64,000 nucleotides of DNA from Apricaphanius iberus. Lineage: Eukaryota; Chordata; Actinopteri; Cyprinodontiformes; Aphaniidae. The notes beneath the pieces were generated by a model, which was given only the letters and a program-made list of their open reading frames with translations, did no database searches and was not told where the DNA came from. Below, one piece after another: positions 22,290-32,372 of this stretch. Positions within the stretch are counted from its first letter, which is position 1. Each line of letters starts with the position of its first letter. Position numbers and translations under genes: made by a program. The stretch lies in assembly GCA_028564705.1 (NCBI GenBank), contig JAPXFQ010000770.1, positions 372,001 to 436,000 of the forward strand. The letters are read 5' to 3'.

Positions 22290-22733
22290 ATGGGTAATGT
22301 ACTAGATTATCATGGCTGTCTGAATGCTGAAGTTGGCTTCAGTTTCTGATTCTGGAAATGGCTAAACTGTGACAACAATTTATTTCTCACTGTTTAAAGT
22401 GTCTGTGTTTTGTAGTTTTTAGACTAGAGCAGATTAAAGATGCTTGCACGAGTGAGAAATTAGGTGGAATAGCCCTTTGGCCGTTTCCCAAATCGGAGGC
22501 GATAATCAGAAGCCAATTTAAGCTTCGTGCTGGATGAACACTGTAATCACTTGACACAACAGCTAAAAGAATAACCTCTGGATGTCCGTCTGGAGACTGA
22601 GAGCTGAAATGTGACTGTAAACTGCAGTTAGTACCAGATCGCAATTTTTTAGCTCATAAGTATGAATTATTTGATTATTTAATTTTTCTTTAAAAATGTA
22701 TCCATATAACACATTAATGAACTGTAAATTTTT
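22290..22733. other. Unassigned sequence
   Basis: No gene or repeat recognised. Confidence 0.3.
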
Positions 22734-23721
22734 CCTAAAAATAAATTTGATATTTTAGCCATTTATATTTAACACTTTTTATTCCAAAACATCTATTTCA
22801 CAAAGAGAACCTGTATTTCAAAATGGTGTTTTCCCGGGGGTTTAAAGTGATAGTCTGGACTTTTTTTAAGAAAAAAAGAGAGAGAGGGACATGATTTGAA
22901 AAAATAAACGACCCAAGCTCCCTCCCCCTCCCTTTCTGATTTGTCTTAAAGCCTCGCCTACTTTTCCGTGCACGCGCCAGGTCAATAGGCCAAGACGTAC
23001 AGAGGAGAGAGAGAAAACAACCGGAGTGTCAACAATGGAGTTATCAATGGTGAGGATGCTTTTTTGGTTTGAAATCGGTATCTTCTGCTCTTGAGCTGAG
23101 TGTTAATCTATGGCTGCGCTTAGGGCTAATGGCAGAGGCTTGATTCGGAGGCTCCGTGTAAACAGAAAACTGAGCATGCGCGCAGTTATGAGCTCGAGCA
23201 CACAGCGATTGTGATGATCGACAGCCCTTGGCATCACTTGATTGGTTCAAGTGGACGGCACCGTGGCTTTTGAGCCATACCTGAGATACGGGAATTATAA
23301 CATTACGGGACTTACCCGTAATGTTATAATTCATAAAATGACTTATTTTATATCAACATTTAAGGTCAGGAGATCAATTTAATACAATTCTTAAAATGAG
23401 TAATTTAGAGATCCAGACTATCACTTTAAGTATGTTTATAAAGACAATTGTCAACCAAATGAGTTCATCTGCTAGTCAGAGTAAGTGGGTTAGACCTGAA
23501 TTGATTAATGTTTTAGTTCCAGCCAATGAGCGTTCAGGTTCGACCCTCAGACTCTGTCTAGCAGATAAACTCATCCGGCTGAAAATGGTCCTTTTTTAAA
23601 TAATGAAGCCACTGGGAAAACACCATTTTGAAATACAGGCTCTCTTTCTGAAGTAGATGTTTTGGAACAAAATTAGATTGAATTAAATAAAAATGTCGAT
23701 AATCTAAAATATATTTTTAGG
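22734..23721. repeat. Cluster of nested inverted repeats around a TTAA-bounded element
   Basis: Four inverted repeats were found. Outer arms are 22734-22835 and 23614-23721; their inner 54 bp, 22782-22835 against 23614-23667, match with about five differences. An inner pair, AGTGATAGTCTGGA (after TTAA at 22842) and its complement before TTAA at 23426, bounds about 588 bp. A hairpin occurs at about 23459-23484/23548-23573, and a perfect palindrome with 18-bp arms at 23292-23332. TTAA at both inner ends suggests a non-autonomous element of a TTAA-targeting superfamily (piggyBac or Kolobok) inside an older foldback element. No coding is visible. Confidence 0.7.
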
Positions 23722-23730
23722 GAATATATA

Positions 23731-24000
23731 TACAAACTGCTCACAAAAATTAAAGGAACACTTTTTTTATTGGGCCTGGCATGAAATCAATTAAACTTGT
23801 CATATAATTTTCTGGTTGGTTAAGCAGCTGAGGGCATCGTTAATCACTTTCAGCTGTATTAGTGCTCATGGATTTAACAACAGATGCACTAAAGTGGCAA
23901 CAATTAGAAAACCCTCAAAACAGGACTGGTTTTACATGTGGAGGTCATTTCAAGTTTCTCCCTATTGATCTTTTTTGGCTGGTTTTGGCTTGAGTAATTA
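23731..24000. mobile_element. Probable Tc1/mariner-type terminal fragment
   Basis: The sequence beginning CTGCTCACAAAAATTAAAGG after a TATATA site resembles the termini of a dispersed fish mariner-like element. The opposite end and any transposase were not found. The assignment rests on recognition of the terminal sequence only. Confidence 0.45.
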
Positions 24001-24980
24001 TCTCTACTGGCAGTATGAGGTAATTTCGTAATACGCTCTGATACGTGCTCGGAGACGTGTAGCCATAGATATGCGTGTCTCTGCCTACTGAGAGTGAGGA
24101 GTTGTCGTCATGGTAAAGAGCCCCTCCCCTCGATCCTCAGTCTCTGCCATCTTGGCTTCCTTCCAGCTGCAAACTGTTTTTTTTAAACTCGGTAGTAGAG
24201 GAGGTTTTCACAATTCTGCACTGTGTTACTATACCTGGAACTCACTGCTGCGTTAAAAACTGCTCTAGTACCACACATTTAACTACCCTAGCCAACCCAA
24301 AACTGGGTGATCATCCCGCTACACAAAATCCTGGAGCCATAGAGTCTATGCCTGGTACAGTATGTGTCATTGGGCTAAAATCAAATTACAACTAAATACC
24401 TAAAGATACGGTACACAGCTTTAGCCTACATCAAAATGTGTTGTGTACATTGAACATCTCGTCACAATCTGGTGTTTTTACGAAGCAGTCACAGTAAATT
24501 ACTTTGTCATTTTGGTCAAGAAGTGTCTGCTAAATGCAATGTTAATTAGTCAGGATTAATTCACAGCTACCCTGTAATTAATTAGGTTAAAAAAAATTTG
24601 TTTGGCAGCTAACATTTAACCATCATAGTCATAGCCCCCCCTGGAGAAGATTCCACCAGCCGCCACTGGGAAACAGATCAGAAAAACACAATTTTCACAG
24701 AAGAAAAATATTTACATCATGTAAAATATTTACAAAAACAGGTACAGATAAAGTGGTAAACCCAGGTTGAGTGCAAACAGCAGGATACTTGAAGATGTTT
24801 AAATAATCAGAATATTTAGAAAAGTACAGATTGTGCATTTACTGTGACTTAAAAAGTAAATGTTTAAATTCCAATAAGTTAGTATATATAGTCTGTGAAA
24901 AAGAATGTGCAAGTTATAGCAGTAGTGTTGTTCGGTTGATTAGTGCAATTTACAGCGCTGATGTAAACATCTATGTTTGT
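24001..24980. other. Unassigned; possible decayed THAP-like segment at 24231-24311
   Basis: The plus-strand translation from 24231 begins IPGTHCCVKNCSS. The C-x-V-x-N-C spacing resembles the start of THAP zinc-finger domains found in host genes and in P/Kolobok transposases. The reading frame is short and no further domain can be followed. The rest is AT-rich without features. Confidence 0.25.
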
Positions 24981-24981
24981 T

Positions 24982-25305
24982 GGGAGCAGTTTTGATTGTA
25001 CAGTCCGACGGCTGCAGGGAGGAAGGACCTATGAAAAGGCTCCTTCATGCATCTAGGATGAAGTTGTCTGTCACTGAAGGAGCACTGCCTATCATCATTT
25101 ACATGCACGTGGTGGAAGACTGTCCATCTGAGTTATTTTGGCCAGAGTCCTTCTTTCTCCCAATACCTGCACTGGATCCAGGGGTCATCCTAGAGCAGAG
25201 CTGGCCTTCCCAGTGACAGACTGCTGCATCCTAGATGCACGAAAGAACATTTCTGCAGATCCTTTCTCCCTGCAGCTGTTAGACTGTACAATCAAAAGTG
25301 CTCCC
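24982..25305. repeat. Inverted repeat, arms about 80 bp
   Basis: 24982-25060 (GGGAGCAGTTTTGATTGTAC ... CATCTAGGATG) is the imperfect reverse complement of 25228-25305 (CATCCTAGATG ... ATCAAAAGTGCTCCC), with a spacer of about 165 bp. The parent repeat was not identified. Confidence 0.85.
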
Positions 25306-25345
25306 CACGCCTGGCATTCACTCTATGGAGTGAATGCCAGGCGTG
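25306..25345. repeat. Perfect palindrome at Tc1 breakpoint
   Basis: Arms 25306-25323 and 25328-25345 (18 bp each, CACGCCTGGCATTCACTC and complement) are separated by TATG. The right arm is native Tc1 coding sequence; the left arm is an inverted copy of it, made at the truncation point. Confidence 0.95.
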
Positions 25346-25854
25346 ACGTTTGGAGAAAATCACCAGGCCAATACCATCCCTACAGTTAAGCATGGTAATG
25401 GCAGTATCATGCTGTGGGGATGTTTTTCAGCGGCAGGAACTGGTAGACTATTCTGGATAGAGGGAAAGATGAATGCAGCAATGTACAGAGACATGCTGGA
25501 TGAAAACCTGCTCCAAAGCGCTCTTGACCTCAGAGTGGGGCAACGGTTCACCTTTCAGCAGGACAATGACCCTAAGCACACAGCCAGAATATCGAAGGAG
25601 TGGCTACAGAACAACTCAGTGAATGTCCTTGAGTGGCCCAGCCAGAGCCCAGACCTAATCCCAATTGAACATCTCTGAAGAGATCTGAAAATGGCTGTGC
25701 ACAGACACTTTCCATTCAATCTGATGGAGCTCGAGAGGTACTGCAAAGAGGAATGGGCAAAACTACCCAAAGATAGGTATGCCAAGTTTGTGGCATCATA
25801 TTCAAAACGACTTGAGGCTGTAATTGCTGCCAAAGGTGCGTCAACAAAGTACTG
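25324..25854 (+). pseudogene. Tc1 transposase, C-terminal part
   Basis: DDE-type cut-and-paste transposase. Visible are [36 protein letters not shown] (second catalytic Asp) and [10 protein letters not shown] (third catalytic acid, Glu; the usual Asn-Pro before it is Ile-Pro here). A TGA at 25676 follows directly after the EHL motif, but the frame continues after it as RDLKMAVHRHF to KGASTKY near 25853. The N-terminal paired-like DNA-binding domain is missing. Inactive. Confidence 0.85.
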
Positions 25855-26073
25855 AGCAAAGCCTGTGAATGCTTATGTACATGTGATTTCTCAGTTTTTT
25901 GTTTGTTTTTTTAATTTGCAACAATCTAAACATTTCTTTTTACATTAATATTATGGGGTGTTGTGTGTTGAATTTTAAGGAGAAAAATGAATTTAATCCA
26001 TTTTGGTATAAGGCTGTAACATTAAAAAATTTGGAAAAAGTGAAGAGCTGTCAATACTTTCCGGATGCACTGT
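25324..26073 (+). mobile_element. Tc1-like transposon, 3' half
   Basis: Contains the C-terminal half of a DDE transposase and the right terminal repeat ending CTTTCCGGATGCACTGT (about 26057-26073). The 5' half is missing at the palindrome. The same family is present in opposite orientation at 36655-37736. Confidence 0.9.
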
Positions 26074-26236
26074 GTGTATATATGTATATACACAGTGTAT
26101 ATATATGTATATACACAGTGTATATATATGTATATACAAAGTGTATATATATGTATATACAAAGTGTATATATATGTATATACAAAGTGTATATATATAT
26201 ATATATACAAAGTGTATATATATATATATATACAAA

Positions 26237-26305
<69 letters not shown>

Positions 26306-26345
26306 CATACACAGTGTATAAATATACATACACAGTATATATATA
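26074..26345. repeat. 23-bp TA-rich minisatellite grading into (TA)n
   Basis: CACAGTG or CAAAGTG starts at 26091, 26114, 26137, 26160 and 26183 give a 23-bp unit. The next interval is 25 bp and the array then becomes a TA run to about 26300. The array starts directly at the end of the Tc1 element. Tyr-Ile-rich frames on both strands are artefacts. Confidence 0.95.
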
Positions 26346-26350
26346 TACAT

Positions 26351-27156
26351 TAGGGGTGTAATGATTCTCCAAATCCTCAATTCGATTTTAGGGTCACGAT
26401 TCGATTCCAGGATATTTATTATTTTTATAGTACAGAACCGTATGTAATTTTTAGGTTTTATGCAATACATTTGGTACAGTAAATCTTATTTTAAAAGACA
26501 AAATTGATGCAATTTTTTATTTTCTTGTGTAATGTATCACATTAGGCATTAATGGTCAAATTGAAATACTTTATTGACCATATAAGTGTAAGCGTCTTGT
26601 TTAACAGCAAATTATTAGAAACAGACAGTGGCTGCCATCTAGTAATTCTTTATAGCTACTGCAGAACAACTGGATACTCAGTAGGACCGACCGAGCAAAA
26701 TGCAGTGAACAGTGGTCCGGTTGTTTACAATGCATTGGAAACTTAAAATTTCCTCACTGGGGATTTGAGAGTAGAAGGAGCGGCTTTAGCGCCGGCCCCG
26801 CTGCTTCATCTATCCTAGCCGGGGTCAAGCCATAGCTTAGCTTTAGCTGCTTGCGTCAGCTAAAATGCTCTGTAGAAGTGTGCTCTGATCACGGGGGATG
26901 TGATACAGGCAGTTAAAACATTACCAGTTGGTGTTGTGAGTTGTAGAACAACTGATAGTTACTTATTAGGGAAAATGAGTGATTCCTTGTGATGAGGAAA
27001 TCTGAGTAAATAGACGGTTGCCTGCTAACTTTTGCTACGGAGTCCCGAGTGGAAGAAGGAGGTGATTGCGGTCCTCCTCTTTTGCAATTCAATGTGCAAG
27101 GTCGTAACGTAATTTCGAGAGATCTTGATACAAAATCGAGATTGTGACGCCCCTAA
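26351..27156. mobile_element. hAT-like MITE, about 0.8 kb
   Basis: Left end TAGGGGTGTAATGATTC and right end (reverse complement TTAGGGGCGTCACAATCTCG) form short imperfect TIRs, with GATTCGATT-type subterminal motifs. It abuts TA microsatellites on both sides. No coding capacity. Confidence 0.7.
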
Positions 27157-27816
27157 TAAATATATATATATGTAAATCTAGCAAGATTCCATATAGATTG
27201 ATATGAGGGTAAGGACATGCGTACACGTATTTTATCTTACTGCTTGAAGTTCAAGAGACATCCCCAAAACTTATCTTTGTTTATACCAATCATCTCTGAA
27301 TCGGTCCAGATCAATCCTTACTAGCTTTTCATGGCTACCAGCATGCCGAAGCTATGATGAGCGAAACTTAAAAAGCTATAGTAGAATTACCGCACCATAA
27401 AGGACCACAACGGGGCAGTAGGTGAAGGCAAAAAAAGTGGGAGTATTTAGAGTAAATGGAAGCCAAACTAATTAGCATTAACAATAATTCTATGCTCTGC
27501 ACCACGTCCAAACATCTTTCCAATGCTCTCTAGCTGAAAATGTAAAAACATTGTTTGGAGGTACTTTTCCAAGCTCAGGAAGCATTTCAAATAAAGACAA
27601 CCAACTGGAATGAATGGGAGGTGAGGTATCGGACTAGTTACCTTAAAAGCCCGAGCAATGGTATTGCTATTACTACAGCTGATCTGCCTGATATTCTTGA
27701 TTAATGATCAAAAATACAAACAGCCTTAAGGCTGAAAAGGGAAACATGTTTTTAGTAACCAAGAGAAATCCAGATACCCTCATTTATTGTCCCTTCTACT
27801 AAACCAATCCATTTAC
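27157..27816 (-). other. ano10 intron or 3' flank
   Basis: No exon recognised. This lies downstream of the last exon found. The terminal coding exon of ano10 was searched for here without success. Confidence 0.4.
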
Positions 27817-27933
27817 CTTTTTCTTAAGCGCTTCCAGTGACTCAAATTCAAGCCGGGCCAATTTGATCCGGATGTGTTTGGGGATATCTGGAATAAGAAA
27901 CTTCAGGATGAACTTGAAAGCCAGCAGTCCATG
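27817..27933 (-). CDS. ano10: ano10 exon: last transmembrane segment and C-terminal helix
   Basis: 39 codons, reading [20 protein letters not shown] and then [19 protein letters not shown]. This matches the anoctamin TM10 end and the IPDIPKHI...[12 protein letters not shown] signature typical of ANO10. Acceptor TTTTTTGTAG and donor AAG|GTAAAT are good. The phase (0/0) matches the preceding exon, which ends in Glu (WTVAIE). The next exon should encode only a short polar tail. Confidence 0.93.
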
Positions 27934-28650
27934 CTACAAAAAAAAAGAAAGAAAAAGAATCATTCTAAAAATATCAGAATCAAAGGTTAGGTTTAAACAT
28001 ATGCTAAATGCTCATTTAAATCTGGTTTTGTCCGCATGAGTGAAGGAAGTTTAGTTTGAAAGAAATTAAAGCTGCCATTTTTTTTAATTGAGTGGTTCTC
28101 GTTTTCTCACTGAAAAAACAGAAAGGGGCAGACAGAGAGACTGGGTGGAGGACTCAGACAAACAGCACATGTACTTCACATTTATTAGAATGAAGACCCT
28201 AATGATATTAGTAAGATTTGAGCCAGTCAAAGTTATGGACACATTTTTAAGGTCTTTAGATTTTAGAAAAGCCTAAAAATTATAAGAATATGAATAAACT
28301 ATGTACACTTAAAAGCAGAACAGGTCAACAAAAATAAAAAAAATGCCAGAATTAAAAATATCTAGAGCGCTCTTTTCCTTTTCTCTTCTAGCTTCTCTGT
28401 TAACAAGAAAGCAGCTGGTTGTTCAAGCGCCACATTCTGCTCAGAGATGTTGCTCTGTAAGCTCAGCTGAGCGGAAACAAGACTGCCCTATGACTCTGAA
28501 AGAAAGTGCTTTTGCAACAGACTGGTCTGGTTACTGCTCAGTGCTTAGAAAGTTCAATACAGTGATAACCCAGGTATCATAGCATTACTGCCAAAATACT
28601 ACAAGGCACCAAACAACCAAAATAAGAGACATGACCTGTGATTTTAAAAA
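27934..28650 (-). other. ano10 intron sequence
   Basis: No additional exon or recognised repeat. Short poly(A)-like tracts only. Confidence 0.4.
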
Positions 28651-28664
28651 ATGGTTCTGTGTAC

Positions 28665-29030
28665 GGTGGCGCAGTGGTTAGCGCTGTTGCCTTGCAGCAA
28701 GAAGGTCGTGGGTTCGTATCCCAGCCCAGGGTCTTTCTGCATGGAGTTTGCATGTTCTCCCCGTGTATGCGTGGGTTCTCTCCGGGTACTCTGGCTTCCT
28801 CCCACAGTCCAAAAACATGCATGATAGGTGAATTGATCACTCTAAATTGTCCCTAGGAATGAATGTGAGTGTGAATGGTTGTCTGTCTCTCTGTGTTGGC
28901 CCTGCAACAGACTGGCGTCCTGTTCAGAGTGTACCCTGCCTAACGCCTGATAATTGCTGGGATAGGCTCCAGCTGCCCCGTGACCCTGAATTGGATAAGC
29001 GGTTAAGAAGATGGATGGATGGATGGATGG
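28665..29030 (+). mobile_element. tRNA-derived SINE with GGAT tail (mermaid-like) and 14-bp target duplication
   Basis: Starts GGTGGCGCAGTGGTTAGCGC (A-box region) followed by GGGTTCGTATCC (B box), an internal RNA polymerase III promoter. There follow a conserved fish SINE body (GGAGTTTGCATGTTCTCCCC, ACAGTCCAAAAACATGC) and a (GGAT)n tail. The 14-bp ATGGTTCTGTGTAC flanks it perfectly at 28651-28664 and 29031-29044, so this is a clean, probably fairly recent insertion into an ano10 intron. The family name is from memory of fish SINEs. Confidence 0.92.
28672..28720 (+). promoter_or_regulatory. SINE internal pol III promoter (A and B boxes)
   Basis: A box-like GGCGCAGTGGTTAGC and B box-like GGGTTCGTATCC are spaced about 35 bp apart, similar to tRNA genes. 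Activity cannot be judged. Confidence 0.7.
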
Positions 29031-29044
29031 ATGGTTCTGTGTAC

Positions 29045-29820
29045 ATCGTTTGAAACAACACACCCTGCTGGTCTTCACAATGTTAAAGTCGGAACTGGAG
29101 GCTCGGCCCCCTTGATTTGTTCAGGAAAATAGGCATAATGATGATGGTGATACTGGTACTGAGTAAAAACATGGATATCCGTCACAAACAAATATGCATA
29201 CTAGCTCTCAGTTGTAACAGCCTGTACAACTAAGAGCCATTATACATAATATGCATAAACTTACCCCACAGGATAAATGCTGAGAGCTGTCCTGTTTTGT
29301 CTGAGCTCAGCAGGAAAGCAGCTAACCTACAGGCAGCCCATGAGTCAAACAGAGCGCTGGAACTGTGTTTAGTTTATAACTAATAAAAGTCATCTTCCCA
29401 TGCTTTCAGGCCAGAGGAAAATTGAGTAAGAGGAGAGCCCAAACAACAAATGATGGTGAGCTGGCTATAAAGCACTAACGTTTAGGAGTATTTTATTAAA
29501 AAGCATATGTAATGCAAAATCTGCAAGGCAGAACCTGCATTACATGGCACTACGACAGTGATGCCCAACTGTCTTTAAAGGAAGCACGTTGTGGCTGAGG
29601 ACAAGAGGAACAGTCGTCTCTGTAAGCAGATCAATTTAACATTAGGATGACCAAATAACATGTCAACTTTTCACATGAAAATGCGTTTTCTTCGTTTTTT
29701 TAGGTGACCAATAGGCATGCTCTCACATTTCAGCCTCTCAATAATGGAAGCAAATTTTTGCCCAAAATCTCATGATACATGGCCCCATTTATCCTTTCCT
29801 CAATACAGATTCAAATTTAA
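29045..29820. other. ano10 intron sequence, nothing recognised
   Basis: No exon, TIR or LINE domain seen. Confidence 0.4.
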
Positions 29821-30062
29821 TTCAATTAAAATTCAAAAATACTTTATTGATCCCAGAGGGAAATTAATTGTTGTTGTAGCTCATTAATTAATTTTTCAAG
29901 GAATTGTTGTAGACCATGGTGGCTGTGGGGAGAAAGGATTTCCTGTAGCGGTCTGTGTTGCCTCCGACTGAAGATACTCTGTTGCTGTAGGACTGTCTCA
30001 TGGAGAGGATGCTCAGGGTTGTCCATGATCTTTTTAATTAGATCAGTCAAGTCGTCCCGTTT
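29821..30062 (-). mobile_element. Rex1/Babar-like LINE 3' fragment, antisense
   Basis: The reverse complement of the 3' end of the Rex1-like element at 62.7-62.95 kb: the same ATCAATAAAGTATTTTTGAA tail and the same coding tail (KKIMDNPEHPLHETVLQQQS). About 240 bp, strongly 5'-truncated. Confidence 0.9.
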
Positions 30063-30960
30063 GCAGAAAAACAGCTGCAATGGACATATGTAAAATGCCA
30101 TATGTAACAAAACTGAGTGCTTTATAAAGTGTTTTTATAGCGTTTAGGGAGCATTGTGGTTCTCTATAAAAGTGCTGAGAGAATCAACTAATAGGGGCTG
30201 CAGCTTTTCCAGCAGCAGGGAAGAGAATGGGCTTGATACGGGCTACTGCATCGGCATATGAGACATCAGAAAACTGTGAGAGAGGCAGATTTTTGTTAGG
30301 TCGCCGAGACGGATGGAGCTGCGATCGGAGCCTTCCACATGCGGGTTGGAGCCGGCTCCGGTTGGGGGGGTGGTAGAGCAGGTGAAGTCGGCATGTGATG
30401 GATGGAGAAGCTGTGGCGAACCCACAGCATTGGGGAGGTAGAGGGGTCGGTAGCTCTCTGCGGTGATGAGAGAACAGGAGTCGCCTAGATGGAGCTGGAA
30501 AGCTGCAGAGTTGGAGGAGATATCGGCCGCAGCTGCCCAAGCAGCGGTAGAGAGAAATAAACTGTGAATGAAAACTAGTCCTGCTGAAATGAAACTAGAT
30601 TGATCCGATTCGGAAGGCTACAGAGACAGAGTTTCAAAAGACTGGATGATTGCTGGTTAGATCAGTACCGAACTTAAATCAGGAGCTGGAGGCATGAATG
30701 GATCACTGTCTGAGAGATGTGAGGTGAGTCAAAAGTTTTTAAACTTTTGAGAGGGTTGGTGTTGTCATGATGACTTTGACTGCTTTTTGCTAGAGGTTTT
30801 GTTAAGCTAAGCCCACCCATGTCAACCACCATTCTTCTGAGATGGTAATGGAAACACAACCATCCCGTTCTAGGCCAGACATGTTCAGGTCTAAAATGAC
30901 CCTAGTGGAAAAGGGACAACACTGTATTACTAATAGTAACCTTTGTTATTGTCGCCCAAG
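30063..30960. other. Unassigned intron sequence with GC-richer patch
   Basis: 30184-30540 holds an open minus-strand frame of 118 codons, rich in Pro, Arg and Ser, ending in a stretch reading SYADAVARIKPILFPA. No domain is recognised. Possibly a remnant of a retroelement gag or ORF1. Confidence 0.25.
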
Positions 30961-31443
30961 CTCTATTGGGTGATTGACTAGTTCCCCATTGTACTTCTGT
31001 GCTGTTTCCTCACCTTTGTTAAGATCATGTGTACCCCACAAGGTGAGATCTTGCATGCAGCTCCACATCGAGGGAGACTATCAGTGAACCATTTTCCATT
31101 AATTGTTCCAACAGTTGATCTCTTCTCACCAGGCTGCTTGCCTATTGTAAATTGACCCATCCCAGTCCTGTGCAGGTGTGCAACCTTGTCCCTGGAGTCC
31201 TTGGACAGCTCTGTGGGCCTGGCCATGGTGGAGGTTGGAGTGCGACTAAGTTTGTGGACAGATGTAATTTATACCGATCAAACAGGTGCCATAAAAACAG
31301 GTAATGAGTGGAGGACATAGGATTTCTCTTACAGAAAAAGCTACAGGTCTGTGAGAGCCAGAAATATTGCTATTTTGTAGGCGACCAAATACTTAATTTC
31401 TACCATAATTTGCAAATAAATTCTTTAAAAACCATACCATGTG
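30961..31443 (-). mobile_element. Tc1-like element fragment interrupted by L1
   Basis: The minus strand has the Tc1 transposase N-terminus at 30978-31226 ([15 protein letters not shown]..., [12 protein letters not shown], helix-turn-helix region). Upstream is the terminal region with GTGAGAGCCAGAAATATTGC and ACCAAATACTTAATTTCTACC typical of a fish Tc1 family. The L1 at 31444 inserted within this terminal region. Confidence 0.8.
30978..31226 (-). pseudogene. Tc1 transposase N-terminal fragment
   Basis: 83 codons covering the paired-like DNA-binding domain. The catalytic DDE domain is absent. Several substitutions relative to the usual family and no continuation beyond 30978. Non-functional. 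Confidence 0.75.
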
Positions 31444-32217
31444 AAGATGAACCTGCTTCCAAGATTTCTCTACCTCTTCATGTCATTACCCATTTTAATT
31501 CAAGACTCTCAGTTTGACGCTTGGGATAAGATAATATCACGTTTTATATGGGCAGGGGCTAGACCTAGAATAAAATTCAAAACTCTGCAAATAGATAAGG
31601 TACGGGGTGGTTTAGCGCTGCCCAATTTTAGGGAGTATTATTATGCAGCCCAGTTAAGAAACATAGTGTGTTGGTGTTCTTCAGATTTTGTCGCTCCATG
31701 GAAAGAAATCGAGTTAAGTTTGGGGAACTCCGCACCACCTCAAGCACTACTAGGACAAAAAATACCTAAACACAGCAATAAAGAGAATGGCATTGTGCAT
31801 AATACATTACTAATTTGGAACAAAGTTGTAAAAAATACAATCTAGTGAATGATATAGGAATCTTGATTTGGCCCTCCTTTGCTCCAGAGTTTTCTCCAGG
31901 TGGAGCAGACCATGTCTTTCTAAGAGAATATTATGACATATGCTATCCCGAAGGACCCTAAGTATTTTTTGTTGGGACTGATGCCTGAAAATATAATAGG
32001 AAAAAGCGACAAATACCTATTTAAAATTCTTGTAATTGCATCTAAAAAGGCCATCACGAGGAACTGGCTCAAAACGGATGCACCTCGTGAAGACCAGTGG
32101 CTGGAAATAATAGAAGAAATCCACTCTATGGAAAGACTGACTTACTATCTACGGCTCAAGGAACATATTTACACAAAATACTGGACAAAATGGTTGGACT
32201 ATAAACGAAAGTTATAA
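31444..32217 (+). pseudogene. L1 ORF2 C-terminal fragment
   Basis: MNLLPRFLYLFMSLPI, WDKIISRFIWAGARPRIKF, GGLALPNFREYYYAAQLR and a further segment (31933-32217) ending in RLKEHIYTKYWTKW. This is the region after the RT domain in L1/Tx1 ORF2 proteins. A stop at 31843 and a frame change separate the two parts. The RT and endonuclease were never inserted. Confidence 0.88.
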
Positions 32218-32356
32218 TCTTCTACTGTCTGTCATTGTAACATATGTTTCACCAGTGACACCCCGCCCCTTTTTTTTTTTTTTTTTATCTGCTTTTGTTT
32301 TCTTTTGTTGTTATCACTATAAAGCCAATAAAGAGAAAGTTTAAAAAAACAAACAA
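31444..32356 (+). mobile_element. 5'-truncated L1-clade LINE with target duplication
   Basis: Encodes only the C-terminal part of ORF2, then a 3' UTR and an A-rich tail (about 32340-32358). AAAACCATACCATGTG occurs at 31428-31443 and again at 32357-32372, a 16-bp target-site duplication with an A-rich tail next to it. This is the classic signature of target-primed reverse transcription. Confidence 0.92.
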
Positions 32357-32372
32357 AAAACCATACCATGTG

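Noticed and set aside
28665..28740. tRNA gene
   Set aside because: A and B boxes are present, but no cloverleaf could be recognised and the sequence continues into a SINE body with a GGAT tail and target duplication.
30184..30540. 118-codon minus-strand frame as a host gene
   Set aside because: No splice context, domain or conservation evidence. Kept only as an unassigned stretch.
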